Below, one piece after another: positions 24,837 to 36,618 of a stretch of 64,000 nt of DNA; position 1 is the stretch's first letter, and each line of letters opens with the position of its first letter. The position numbers and the translations under genes were made by a program. The notes beneath the pieces are model-generated. The model made no database searches. It saw nothing but the letters and a program-made list of their open reading frames with translations, and was not told the DNA's origin. The stretch is from Ziziphus jujuba (taxonomy: Eukaryota; Streptophyta; Magnoliopsida; Rosales; Rhamnaceae): contig NC_083386.1 of the NCBI RefSeq assembly GCF_031755915.1, positions 15,274,501 through 15,338,500 on the forward strand. Direction: 5' to 3'.

Positions 24837-26333
24837 GTATTATTTTCTACCTTAGATTATGAGCATGATAGTGAATTTGGTGAAATATTTTGAAATTGTA
24901 CTAAACATGGTTTTAATAAATTTTACATCTTTGAGGGATATTTGTTTAAGAAAAATCAACTTTGTGTACCTAATTGTAGTATTAGGAAGTTACTAGTTCG
25001 GGAAGGTCATGGTGGAGGTCTAATGGGTCATTTTGGTGTTTTTAAAACTTTATCCTTAATACAATAACATTTTTATTGGCCTAATATGAGGAGAGATGTG
25101 GAGAGAATTTGTGAGTGGTGTCTTAAATGCTGAAACTCCAAGTCCAAGTTGGAACCGCATGGACTTTACATTCCTTTACCAATTCCATCCTTTCCTTGGG
25201 TAGATTTGTTTATGGATTTTGTTTTTAGTTTACCTAGGTCTAGAATAGGTAAGGATTCAATTTTTGTTGTTGTAGATAGGTTTTCAAAAATGGCATATTT
25301 TATTGCATATAATAAAACTGATGATGCATCTAATGTAGCTAATATATTCTTTAGGGAAGTAGTAAGATTACATGGAATGCCTAAGATAATTGTTTCAGAT
25401 AGAGATGCTAAGTTCTTAAGTTACTTTTGGAAGACTTTGTGGGCTAAGTTAGGGACTAAGCTTTTATTTTTAGCTACTTGTTATCCACAAATTGATAGAT
25501 AAACTGAAGTAGTAAATAGAACTTTGTCTACATTGTTAAGGGCATTAATTAGTAGGAATTTAAGAACATGAGAGGAATGTTGCCACATGTTGAATTTGTT
25601 TATAATAGATCTTTGTATTCAGCTACTAAATATACTCCATTTGAAATTGTTTATGGTTTTAATCCTTTGACTCCATTAGATTTAACACATTTGCCTTTAA
25701 GTGAACATGCTAACCTAGATAGAAAACAAAAAGCTGATTTTCTAAAGCAGATTCATAAGAAGACAAAAGCAAACATCAAGAGGAGGACGGAAGAATATGT
25801 AAAGAAGGCTAATTAAGGCAGAATAAAGGTTGTTTTTTAACTTGGAGATTGGGTTTGGTTGCATTTACGAAAGGAGAGGTTTCCTGGACAAAGAAAGTCA
25901 AAGCTAGTGCCCCAAGAGGATAAACCTTTTCAAGTTTTGAAGAGGATCAATGAGAATACTTATAAACTTGACTTGCCAGGTGAGTATAATGTGAGTTCCA
26001 TATTGTTGATTTATCTCCATTTACTACAGGTGATGACTTTGATTTGAAGGCAAATCCTTTTCAAGAGGAGGGGAATGATGAGAATCTGCCCATACTCGTA
26101 CAACTGACTAACCGCTGGGGTATTGATCCTTTACAAATGAAGACTGGACCAATAACTAGGGCACAAGTTAGGAAATTCAAAGACAACCTAGTTAGCTTCA
26201 TCCAAGGAGTGATTCAATCTAAAAAAGGCATGTCATTATCCAAAAATCCAAAGTCCATCTTGTGTATCCAAATCACGAAGGTAGAAATGGACCCGACAAG
26301 CTGTTTTGGTACATTTTTGGACCCTGAGCAGTA
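24837..26333 (+). pseudogene. gypsy integrase pseudogene with tail extending into the 3' LTR
   Basis: Integrase would insert the DNA copy into the genome. The order is a zinc-binding region (about 24995-25140, with a stop inside), the catalytic core (25149-25502: '[20 protein letters not shown]', '[20 protein letters not shown]'), then a stop directly before the conserved 'TEVVNRT' that carries the third catalytic residue, and a C-terminal part (25838-26047) with '[15 protein letters not shown]' and '[13 protein letters not shown]'. After a frameshift near 25995 the frame continues ('VDLSPF', '[10 protein letters not shown]') through the polypurine tract into the 3' LTR, where 'GPITRAQVRKFK' is read before the stop at 26332. 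Confidence 0.88.
26062..26075 (+). other. Polypurine tract of the gypsy element
   Basis: AAGAGGAGGGGAA directly precedes the TG that opens the 3' LTR. Such a purine run primes plus-strand DNA synthesis. Unusually, it also lies within the reading frame of the integrase tail. Confidence 0.87.
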
Positions 26334-27206
26334 AGGAATGAATTCAACTTTTATGAACTCAATTGATGTCACCAAGAGGCCATGAAATCATGTCAAGGCA
26401 GAAGCAAAAGCAATCAAAGACCACATTTGCGCATAGACTTCTTTTTGGCCAAAATTGCTCACTTTAGGTTCTCGCATTGATGTTTTTTGTTGTTCAAGCA
26501 AGTTTGACCTATTCCAATCAAGAGGCAACATATGGGAATCATTATTAATCTTATTTAGCATCCTACATGGCATATAGGAGCTGATTTAGAGCCTAAACTA
26601 GCTGGTGATTAAATAAAGACATCTTAGTTGTCAACTAGTTAACTAGTTTCCTAATTTGAGTTTGACTTTTAGTTTTAAGAAACTATCTTTTATTTTGATT
26701 TTAATTTAATTATTTTATTGAAAAATTAACTTAGGAAAGTTAGAATTTTATTATTTTGATTGTAAATTGATTAATTCCTAATTCAAAATAAAGGAATTAA
26801 TTAATCTAAATTAGATTAGGAAAGGAGGTGAAATTCGGCCACATTAAGGAAACCACTATGGTGGCCGGTCTTGACCTAAGTATTTAAGGTTTTATTTTGT
26901 GGTTTCAAGCCTACTTAAAGACTTATTTTCTCAATAAAATTCAATACATTATTCATACAGAAAAATAATTGTGAGAAAGAATTTTCTTTGTCCTCTTTAG
27001 ACACCTAAATCATTGAATAGAAATCAAGTGTTTTAGTTTGACTTATCAATAGGACATCCATCATCGATTGTGAAGATTTCATCATATACCAAAGTTTCTA
27101 ATCATAAGTTGATTAGAGGTTAAGATGACCATTAAAATTTAAATTTAATTTTCCATCTGGGCTAATATAATACGGGTTTAGGAGTAAGTCGACTTAGATT
27201 CGTATA
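26076..27206 (+). mobile_element. 3' LTR of the gypsy element
   Basis: It opens TGATGAGAATC and closes 'ttcgtata', one base shorter than the ATCA end seen in the other copies, then AATAT. The first 255 bp encode the polyprotein tail. It also shares the GGATTCA-like 'ggaatgaattcaactt' region and the 'ggacatccatc' R-region with the copies at 1-854 and 39826-40959. Confidence 0.9.
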
Positions 27207-27211
27207 AATAT

Positions 27212-28522
27212 CACTTTACATTATACCATAAAAGAACAAGAAACAATAAAAAATTGTAATCCACATCTTTGGTGCATTTTGACTTCATCATTTTATCTTT
27301 TTACATTTTCAATTGCTTTTGCATTAGAAAATCATATAACTTAGTTTTCACATTAAGCATCCTAAAGATTTTTTTTTTTTTTTTGTTAATTTGTGTTATA
27401 AATTTTATGCCCCCACCATTGAGATCTTAGTACCCTTATTAAAGAACGATCCATTATAATATTGTTCTAAAACATAAGTTGTTCTTACTTAATCAAAAGT
27501 ATATATCAACCATCAAAATAAGGTGTCATTGAAATTTATAATATAAGACGATGCACTTATTCTCCCAAAAATTGCAACTATTGAGAATAGTGCGAGCAAT
27601 GCCTATCACCCACCCAAAATTATGTGCAAGTGTACTTTTCAAGCTTTATCCGTACTATAGTCAAAACTTTGAAACTGTAAAGTATATTTTCATGACCGAC
27701 AAATGACCATTTAAAGCTATCTTTTCCATTATATTTTTTACATTCTTTATTATAAATATATATATATATATAGATATATATCAATACTATAAAAATAAAA
27801 AATGTCCTGAGAAAAACATAATTTATTAATGTGCTTTATAAGTACAAAATAGTAGTTAGCTTCAATCATACTTTTGTTCATCGCAAACAGCTCAAATATA
27901 TTCAATAATTTTAAGTACTCCCTCAAAGAGAATTATAACTAAATAAATTTTAAAGAGTAAAAATATTATAAAACTAAAACAAACACTTTTAGAATTTAGT
28001 CATTTTTTATTCCAAACAAAAAAAGCATAAAAACTTATGCATTTAGTCACTATAGATACACATTTAACCACTATAGAGAAAAAGACTAACCTTTTGCAAA
28101 GTAGGTTAAACGAATGTTATGTTAGATGGAGTTATATTGATTATTTCTATAGAGAGTTTAAGTTCAAAAAGATATATAGGTTTCACCTACAAAGAAATAT
28201 CAAAGAATGAGAAATTTTTGTCCAAAATCTACTTTAATTTAGATGACATAGTTCCAAAAGTAAGTAAATGACTTATAGTAATAGATTAAAACTATATGCT
28301 TAGAAAAATTTTACCAGTGTGCAATAACATCGATTATATGCCAGCATTATTAACGGACACAGAAATACATATTGGGTAATCAAAATATCCTGCTATGATC
28401 TCTAAAACCTGCATCCTTTAACATTCAAATTATAAGAGTATATTGAAAATTATAAGAACACATACGTAATGATACATGAAAATATTTTTTATGCATGAAA
28501 ATTTTAAAGAGCAACAATTTAC
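27212..28522. repeat. Substrate repeat, copy U6 continued
   Basis: This resumes the repeat after the gypsy insertion with 'cactttacattatacc', matching 6513-6530 and 31591-31600. It runs through the usual anchors ('gtgctttataagtac' at 27831 and 'gttagatggagttat' near 28120). No gene is seen. Confidence 0.7.
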
Positions 28523-28525
28523 TAA

Positions 28526-29750
28526 AAGCATCTCCAATAGCCTATCTATTATTCTGTCTATTGTTAAAAAAAAATTGCCACATCAGTTAAAATAGATAGT
28601 TCTTAGAACAAACTCTCTCCAATGGTTCTATGAAGGAATTTTGTCATACTGATGTGGTAGAAAAAAAAAATTAGAAGCTATTAAATAGATCCTCTACTTG
28701 TAAAGGGCCTGTTAGACATGCTGACTTAGCATTTATTCTCTTCTTTCATTCCCTTCCAAAACACCAACTTTCTCTCTCTCACAAAATACCATCAAACATT
28801 GAAAACCATAGCCAACAGAAGAAAAACAACATAACTCAAACACTTAATTTTTTTATACTATTTTTATGTTTACGAATTGGGAATCCAATTGGGGGATTTG
28901 AGCTTTTTACATTTAGTTAAATATAATATATATATATATATAACTATATATATAAACAATTAATAAATAAAAATTAATAATAAAAGGAAAATCAGTACAC
29001 AAAAAGAAAAATAAGAATTTTCTACATATAATCAGAAAAAATAAAGCATTGCTGATACTACAAAGGGACAAAATATTAAATGTACAAATCATGAGCAATC
29101 AATATGCAATGCAACAATTTGCCAAATCCATTATTATAATCATAGCTGCTTAGTGATAGGAGAAAAATGAGCGACATATTGAAAAATAAAAAATACATTA
29201 TAACAAATTCATCTATTGAAAATCTTTGGATGAGGAAAATTGTTGATATTTAGTTCGATATAAAGAGAGAATTTAGAATAGGATCGAGTGGTGTAGGTGG
29301 ATTTGAATGAAATGGTGCCGATAGTGCAATCGACCTGGAAACAAAGATAGTGAAGATTTTCAGTCGGTGCATGGGTGAACAACATGCAAAGGAGAGCCCG
29401 TAGAATGGAACAATCAAATAGATCATCAGATTCCAAGTCCAATGATGTCAGCTATGTATCACGATGTTGAAGGGTGAGGGTCGTCGAAATTTATGGTTGG
29501 CAACGGTGATGGTGGCTCTATTTTAACAAGGACAACTTAAAAATTCCATAAAATAAGTAATACAATAAAATAAAAACAAACCCTTTATAATATTACACAT
29601 CATCACCAAATTTTACTTTAAACAAAATCCGTTGGAAAATAAATTTCAATAGACATTGTCTATTAAATAGACTTCACTCCACATCAACAATAATATCTTT
29701 CAACTTCTATGACACATAGACTTTAATGGACAGACCCATTGGAGATGCTC
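28526..29750. mobile_element. PIF/Harbinger-like DNA element (1.2 kb, TSD TAA)
   Basis: The left end is AAGCATCTCCAATAGCC. The right end, read on the other strand, is GAGCATCTCCAATGGG. TAA flanks both sides (28523-28525 and 29751-29753). A 3-bp TAA-type duplication and GAGCATCTCCAA-type termini are usual for plant PIF/Harbinger elements. The interior has a CT-rich stretch near 28775 and a minus-strand open frame of 77 residues (29209-29442) with no recognised domain. No DDE transposase is visible, so it is non-autonomous. Confidence 0.68.
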
Positions 29751-29753
29751 TAA

Positions 29754-29969
29754 GATGACAAAACTACATTATTACATGTGAGAGCCAAGCCCCTCCCATT
29801 GCCCTTTGTAATTTTTTTTTTATTACATAGTTAATTTAAATATTTTATTTATTAATTTAGCTAATATGGTCTTTCCATAATAAAATTGATTTCTATATTT
29901 TGCCCTACCTTTATGCCATTTTTAAAATTTGCTAACAATATTATACCTCATTTAACTAGTTAATTACAA
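29754..29969. repeat. Substrate repeat, copy U7 start
   Basis: The short stretch between the Harbinger-like and LINE insertions matches the 'gctacattgtcgcc' and 'tttaac(a/t)(t/a)gttaattac' anchors of other copies. Confidence 0.65.
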
Positions 29970-31515
29970 ATTAGCATGGTATATGGCTAAGGAGGAGGAT
30001 AGATTATGGGTATTCATTCTCAAGGGAACATTTCTAAAGAACAAGTCTTTTTTCGAGTGCTAACATAAAGTTGAAGACTCTTGGATTTGGAGGAGCATTT
30101 TCAGTGTAGAAAATTTTATTATTCAAAGGATTTGTTTCAAGGTGGGTGCTAGATCATCCATTACTCCATGGACAAATCCCTGGATTCCTTGAATTGAAGG
30201 GAAAGTTTTGAAACTAAAGGAAGGTTTTTATTGTAATAAAGTCAGGAGGGTATATAAACTAATGGAAGATGAATTTGTGAATGAATGAAGGATAAATAAA
30301 CAAGTAAGACCAATAGAAGTTTATTGATATTTACGATATGGATGTGGATGAATTAGTAGCTAAAATTGAGTGGCTTAGAATTTCTTGTCAGGATAATTTA
30401 TTATGGGTAGCAAGCATCAATGGTTTATTCTAAGAGAAAAGTTGTTACTTGGCTTTGGAAAAGAAATTAAGAGAAGATCTTTTGAAAATTTTATTGAAGA
30501 CATCTCTTCATGATAAGGATAAGTTATTCTTATGGAGGGTGCTTAATGTGACTCTTCCACATTTTAATTTGAGATTTGGTATTGGATATGTATTTTGAGT
30601 TTTTGTGGAGAGTGCTTCGTCTTAATCTTTTATCTATTTAAGGTCTACTCCTTCATAAGAGTGATTGTGTTTTCTAGTTAATAAGGACTTGGTGGGATAG
30701 TTTTCCATAAGGAAGTCTTGAGGAATTAGTTCTTTGGGTTTTGAAACCATTTGAGCAAATGAGTGATGTTCTAACAAAGATTCCATTATGGCTTTGAGGT
30801 TGGTGTTGCTTAAGACAGTTTGGAGGATGGGGAATGTGAAGATATTTAAAGGGAAGAATACTTTTCATTTTACAATCATGGTCTTGCAATCATTGGCAGA
30901 GGAGTTGATGAAAAAATGGAAGATAGAAACATGGACATAAAAAAGAAAAGGTCTATTAAGTGGAGGCCATCAAGTGAAGGGTAGACAACGATTAAAATCG
31001 ATGTGGCTATGAAGAATGGAAAAAAGTGATGGAGCATTAATGACAAGAGATTACATAGGTAGAATTATCTTAATGGCCTCTAAGTTGGGATTGAAAACTA
31101 GAGCAAGATGAGGTGAAGTGGGCTTCCAAGATTGTGGAAATGCGAACTGAGGAGAAGTTCATTTAAAGCTACGATGCTCAAAGAATTATGAATCAAGCTA
31201 TGTCAGAAGGTGAGCTTCTAAGCCTTGCTTTTGGTGGTCATGCAATAAGATTTTGAAGCCGATAATAATTTTCAAAACCAATCATTGAAAGATGGTTTGG
31301 AGTCCAAAGAAGGCTAATGCATTTGTAGAGGCGTTTGCATAACTTTCTTTTGGAATTAATTAGAAGCATTATTTTACTGATTTTTATGTTTTTAATTTAT
31401 CTAGTGACATTTTTTCCTTGATGTTGGTTAAAGCTACCGACGCTATGTCCTTTATTAGTCCCTTTCTTTGGACCTCTTTGTCTTGCTTAATGCAATTTCA
31501 TTTACCAAAAAAAAG
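29970..31515 (+). mobile_element. 5'-truncated LINE (L1-type) remnant: zf-RVT and RNase H
   Basis: Degenerate plus-strand frames resemble the 3' end of plant L1-type ORF2. Near 29975 'MAKEEDRLWV' precedes the zf-RVT region. A later RNase H segment (about 30955-31270) reads 'KWRPSSEG', 'TIKIDVAMKNGKK', then 'NYLNGL' and 'RRSSFKATMLKELW' in shifting frames. It ends in an A-run (31506-31514). The 16-bp AACTAGTTAATTACAA at 29954-29969 recurs as AACTCATTAATTATAA at 31516-31531 (13 of 16 identical), a target duplication of the length expected for LINEs. Many stops show it is dead. Confidence 0.75.
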
Positions 31516-32890
31516 AACTCATTAATTATAACATATTATTTTCCAACTTTACGATATAAGCATATTAATTATATTTCCACTATTCTAATATCACTTTGCA
31601 ATCTATCATGAAAAAAATTTTTAAAAAAAAAATTTTTAAAAAGAACCAAAACAAAAAAGCAAAAAATGTTATTCACCTCATTTTTTTATGCATATTGACT
31701 TCATAATTTTAGGTTTTTACATTTTTCAATTACTTCTATATTAGAAAACCTTATAACTTAACATTAATCTCCCTTTCCATGGTGGAAATCTTAGTTCCCC
31801 CTATCAAGTAATGATGTATAATTCATATAATTCTCATACATATGTTGTTCTTTCTTATTCAAAAGTGTCAATCAATCATTAACATAATCTTTTCATGAAA
31901 TTTATGATATATGATGATGCAAGTGTTTCTCCCATAAGTTGAAGTTGTTAGGAGGGATATAACTAACTCCCACCAACCATCTAGAATCAAGCCTAGGAGT
32001 GCACTCTTCAAGATCTACTTATTTAATTAAGTTTACATCTTCGGATTCCCACTAGATAAATGATTGACCTTAAAAAATTTTACTATGCTCTCTTTGGGAA
32101 AGACCAATTGACATCGCCAAATACACACCCACCAATATATTAAAAAATATACCTACAATATTCTTCCACACCTAGACAAATGAACCTTTATCATTCCTGC
32201 TTGCTTAGAGAAATCTCTCACCCACACCTAGGGTATACTTATAGGGATTTAAATGCTTAACCTCTAGCTTTAGCCCTTATTGCTGTAGAATAATGCGAAT
32301 ATTTTGCCCAAAATTTGTAATTGTTGGGAGGGAATAATCAATTCCTATCAACCATCCAGAACATGCTTTACCTATTTAGTCAAGCCTATATCTTTGAATT
32401 ATGCATCATTAGATTGTGGATAGACCTAATGGACTTCTATTGAGCCTTCCTAAAAAAAAAAACCCATTAGGGTCCCCAAATAGAGGCCCATCCTTGTTTT
32501 AATAATGTATCTGCATCATTCTTCCTCAATTAGCCAAATGAACCTACATCACCAAAATGTACTCATTGGAACTTGAACACACAAGACCTATAGTTCTTAT
32601 ATCAATTGATATAGGATGACATATCCATTTTATCCAAAAGTTTAAATTGTTGGGAAGGGTATAACCAATTCTTAACAACCATCTAAAATCAGGCCCAAGA
32701 GCATACTCTTCTGGCTTTACCCATTAGTTAGCTCCCATATTTTTCTATATCTTGTTAAATTATGGGTAAACTTTGTGGATTTCTATTGGGCCCTCCTCAA
32801 GAAAGACCATTTGAGTCCTCCATCATAGTCTCAACCATATCTTCAATAATATACCTTTATTAACTTAGATGCAATTAAAAAAAAAAAAGA
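31516..32890. repeat. Substrate repeat, copy U7 continued, with internal tandem copies
   Basis: After the LINE the repeat resumes ('ttttccaactttacgatata', then 'tattctaatatcacttt' at 31581). Three successive blocks share the 'attgttgggagggata-aaccaattc-aaccatc' pattern at about 31935, 32310 and 32637, giving a local period of roughly 330-380 bp. No gene is seen. Confidence 0.6.
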
Positions 32891-33440
32891 TAAGCTTAGA
32901 AATGCACTAGATTTGGCTTTGCAGCGATATGTTACAATTACATGCTAAACCTTGTTTAAACAATTTAGAGCCTCTTAAATTCAACCTAGATATGTTTGTT
33001 ATTTGCAAAATATATAGTAAGAAGCATATTTAATTTTATCTTACATCACCATGCAAGTCAAGTTAATAAAGGACATATCCAAAAGTAAAACATAAGAACT
33101 ATGGACTTTACTACCATAGAGATGATAACACCATGGGCAAAATAACAATATATAAAAACGACAAACTTAAATTGACTTTTTTATTTATTTTTTATTTATA
33201 TCCTACCTACTTGACATTTAGAATAACAAGGTTCTTTTGCCTTATCTTCTTAGGAGGTAGAAAAGTACCTGAACTCAATAAGTTAACGTTTTAAATTTCG
33301 TCAAGTTTTTATCATTCTACAAATATATGGTTTTTTTTTTTTTGTGCAAAATTAATATATTAACCTTAATATTTGGCCCCCTAAAAAGAATAAAAGATAT
33401 AGGAATGCCTATAAGTTGAGCCATATATGAGGCCTAAAGG
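32891..33440. other. Intergenic, no gene seen
   Basis: AT-rich DNA with a T-run at 33330-33342. No protein-like frame or RNA gene is visible. Confidence 0.55.
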
Positions 33441-33653
33441 GCATTGGCAAAAAGAGGCAAGATCATTAAATAATCCTATATCTCTTGTGAAGGAATTGGT
33501 GAAGTAATATATATGCTTGGTACTTCTCTTGGTACTTCTCTTATTAGTAAAGACCTTTTGGGCAAGCCAGTGAGACTTGAGCCAAAAACAAAACTATGTA
33601 GGCACTGGCTTAAAACAAACACTATCATACTAGTAGACTTGGATTGTGACACC

Positions 33654-33745
33654 ATCTTGTCACAAAAAAAAGGAAATGCCATCTTGTCACAAAAAAAAGG
33701 AAATGCCATCTTGTCACAAAAAAAAGGAAATGCCATCTTGTCATA
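33654..33745. repeat. 27-bp tandem repeat, about 3.5 units
   Basis: The unit is GCCATCTTGTCAC followed by eight A and GGAAAT, with period 27 bp and almost perfect conservation. Since 27 is a multiple of three, frames on both strands stay open through it: plus 33513-33746 gives 'ILSQKKGNA' repeats, and minus 33476-33877 gives 'FPFFCDKMA' repeats. The adjacent non-repeat residues resemble nothing I recognise. I treat these frames as by-products of the repeat. Confidence 0.9.
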
Positions 33746-33749
33746 GGAA

Positions 33750-35220
33750 AAGGAAATGAGCTTATTCTTATGCATTATAATTTGTGATAATTGTTTTTTG
33801 ACTATATTGAAATGATACAATGTGCAAATAAAATAAACAAACTTGAAAAACATGAAATAATAAAAGAAAATAAACATGATAGAAAATTCTTTAAAAGAAG
33901 ATTGCTTTCCTAATTATGTTTATTCGTTTAATATTGGTGTGTTTAAGATTGTTGTGGTTTTAACTTCAGGTTATAAATAAACTTTCATATGCTACTAAAG
34001 AAATATTATCCACAGTTGTATGCCATATGGTATTAATTGATTAAGCTTCTTGTTTTAGCACCTTTAGAAGTTCTTCGAAGAGATCTAGCATTTTATTAAA
34101 ATAGTTATAAAAATGGAGAAAAAACACCTTTTTAGAACAAGTGTACCCTTGATTTATATGTAGATACCTAATTGTAAAAATAATATATAGAAAGACAAAC
34201 TTAATAATTCTTGGAACATATATAGGAACAAGTTAACAGTTCCTACACCTTGTCAGCATTTGATTTTTAAATTTGATTTATGATGCTTTTAATTTAAAGC
34301 ATCATAAGTTCAACTCAATCCCTAGACAAGATAAAATTTGATATTCAATAGAGTTGAACTTGAGAGTTTAAAGGAGTCGATATCATCTCAAAACTCCTTA
34401 AGTTTATAGTATAATATACTATTGTGTGAATGGAGGTTTTTATAAATAAATATGTATATATATAATACAAAAAGGCTCTTATTAGAGATTTCTAGACGAA
34501 ATTAAAATTTAGAAGGCAATTATAAACCGATTAAATGAGATTAAATGAATGACTCATATTGATTTGAACCATCAAAACTAATTTGAATTTTCCTTGTCAC
34601 TACTTTAACAAAAGTCACGCTCCAAAGTATACCACACTCTGCTTGAAACCTCTTTCCTCCAACAATCCTCTAAAGGTACCCACAAGTGTGCATAAAATGG
34701 CATTTGTTATAGCAAGACAGTGTATATATATATATATATATATAATTAGCTTAGTTATTTTATATAAAAAAATAAAAATAAAAATAATACTAATCTCAAA
34801 TAAACACTACCATAGTTATTTGGAAAAACTAATTTTTTTTCTCTAACAAGGTATCTCAATCATTGTTGCAACCTTAAATCTTTTTTTCCACAAATCTTCA
34901 AGTAAAAGGCAACTCCATAGTATCTTATATTTTAGAGGAATTTGATCCAATACCCTTCTTTCAAAAACTCTAAGGATATTTACCCACTTCGTTTCAAATT
35001 TTTTTGTTTTACCCCCCTTATTGTTCAATATTCCTAAATTACCCTTTTCAAATCTCACGAAGCTCTCTCTCCCCCTCCTCCTCCTCCTCCTCCTTCTTCT
35101 TCTTCTTTATTAATTCTTCCTTTCACTATCTTAATTCTTCTTCTTCTTCGGGTTTTTAGAGACAAATAAATTTGATATCCTTAACAATCTTCTCTTTCTA
35201 ATGATTATCTAGTCCAGCAA
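33750..35220. other. Intergenic, no gene seen
   Basis: AT-rich DNA with a TA array at 34722-34744 and a CT/CTT-rich run at 35060-35115. Frames at 34583-34846 and 34843-35058 have no recognised domain. Confidence 0.5.
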
Positions 35221-35222
35221 AA

Positions 35223-35335
35223 TGAAGATTTGTACTATGTTTTCTTTGCCTTTCTTTTTTTGCCTTTGTTTTGGCAATTGGTGCTGTGGAACATGGCCGC
35301 ACCCAACCCACTGAACCAATTTCAAGTGACATTAG
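35223..35335 (+). pseudogene. Possible signal-peptide-like exon fragment
   Basis: An ATG at 35223 opens a hydrophobic stretch that, after a one-base frame change in the T-run near 35255, continues 'AFVLAIGAVEHGRTQPTEP'. This looks like a secretory signal followed by a mature N-terminus, and a CT-rich stretch upstream resembles a plant leader. No continuation is found. It could be a gene fragment or chance. Confidence 0.18.
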
Positions 35336-36618
35336 AATTTTTTCCTCTTTTTTTTTTTTTCTTAATTATATTTCCATTTTCTTGATTTCATTAACTTGGC
35401 TTTTTGTTTTTCTTCATAATTTTATCTTTACCTTTTGGACTCTACTAGATTCTTGATTTGGTTTTCATTTGTGGAAAGAAGGAAGAAGAAAGAGTGCAGG
35501 CACTTGGGATTGTGTCGTTGATTGTCAAAAATTAAAAAAAAAAAAAAAAAGGTGAAGAAGAAGAAGAAAAAAGAGGACACTCGAGTCATTTTTAGTTTTT
35601 ATTAGAGACAAAATGGATATAAGTGGGTAAATAAAAAAAAATTGGAAAGGATATGAGTATATTTCATCATGCCCTCCAAACGAGGGGCAATGGGCTAAAT
35701 TCCCCTATATTTTAAATAACTTTTTTGCTTCATTGGTTATTTCTCTCTATCAATATTAAAGTTGAAAAAAAAAACTTTTCTATATAATAAAATTAAATAT
35801 TCACTATAATAGAAAACAAGATGTTTTCTAGTTTTTACATCCCCAATATAGAGATTGGATATTTTTTAATGGTTGACATCCTATTTTTGTTGAAATTATC
35901 CCTTACGCATAGTGATTATTTAAGTAATATTAATATTGGATATTAAAATTTTATTTAGAAACGAAAAAAGTAAATCAAAGAAATATACTTGGAAATATAT
36001 TCTTTACTCTTTTTACATAAAATATAATGGCATAAGGTAAAATAACCAGGATATGTTGAATAAAATATGCAAAGTTTCTTGTGTGAAAATAAAATACATT
36101 GTTCAATTATGAAAAGGGATAACTCAACTGCAATTCCTGAAATTTACCTTAATTCAAATTTAATCCTCCATCTTTCAACTATTTTATATGCAATCCGTAT
36201 CGTTAATAATTTTCTGCTAGAATTAACGGATGAAGGGTAAATATGTAAATATATTTTTAAAAATAAAATACATATGATTTATTTATTAAAAAATATGTAA
36301 ATTTATTTATTTACTTTTATTTTTCCTTTTCATTTTCCCTTCCATTCTCATTCCTCTCTCATACTTTTCCCTTTCCCTTTCCTTTTCTTCCTTTTTGCAT
36401 TGGTATTCCTTTTTCTTCACTTCTACTTAAGCAAACATAATCCCATTACATTCACCAGACATAATCCATTACTCTCATCAAATCATCTTGGCTTCATCAA
36501 ATTTGGTCCTTCATTCTAACTAGATTTCACCAAATTTAATCATGATTTCAAAATTGGGCATTGAGGTCTCCTTCTAAGCAGATTTCATCATATCTAGAGT
36601 TGTTATTGTTTGCCCTAA
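35336..36618. other. Intergenic, no gene seen
   Basis: AT-rich DNA with purine-rich runs near 35470-35580 and no protein-like frame. Short stretches such as 36120-36250 look like dispersed plant repeats, but I cannot define their ends. Confidence 0.5.

Larger units (their letters stand above)
19155..27206 (+). mobile_element. Ty3/gypsy retrotransposon, full-length, degenerate
   Basis: An 8052-bp element with two LTRs of about 1.1 kb, a tRNA-Met-type primer site, gag, protease, reverse transcriptase, RNase H and integrase in Ty3/gypsy order, and a polypurine tract. The flanking AATAT at 19149-19153 and 27207-27211 is the probable target duplication, with one extra T at the left junction. The domain order and the coding tail that runs into the 3' LTR suit a chromovirus-type lineage; CRM- and Tekay-like clades would be the first to compare. 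Many stops and frameshifts show it cannot move by itself. Confidence 0.92.
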
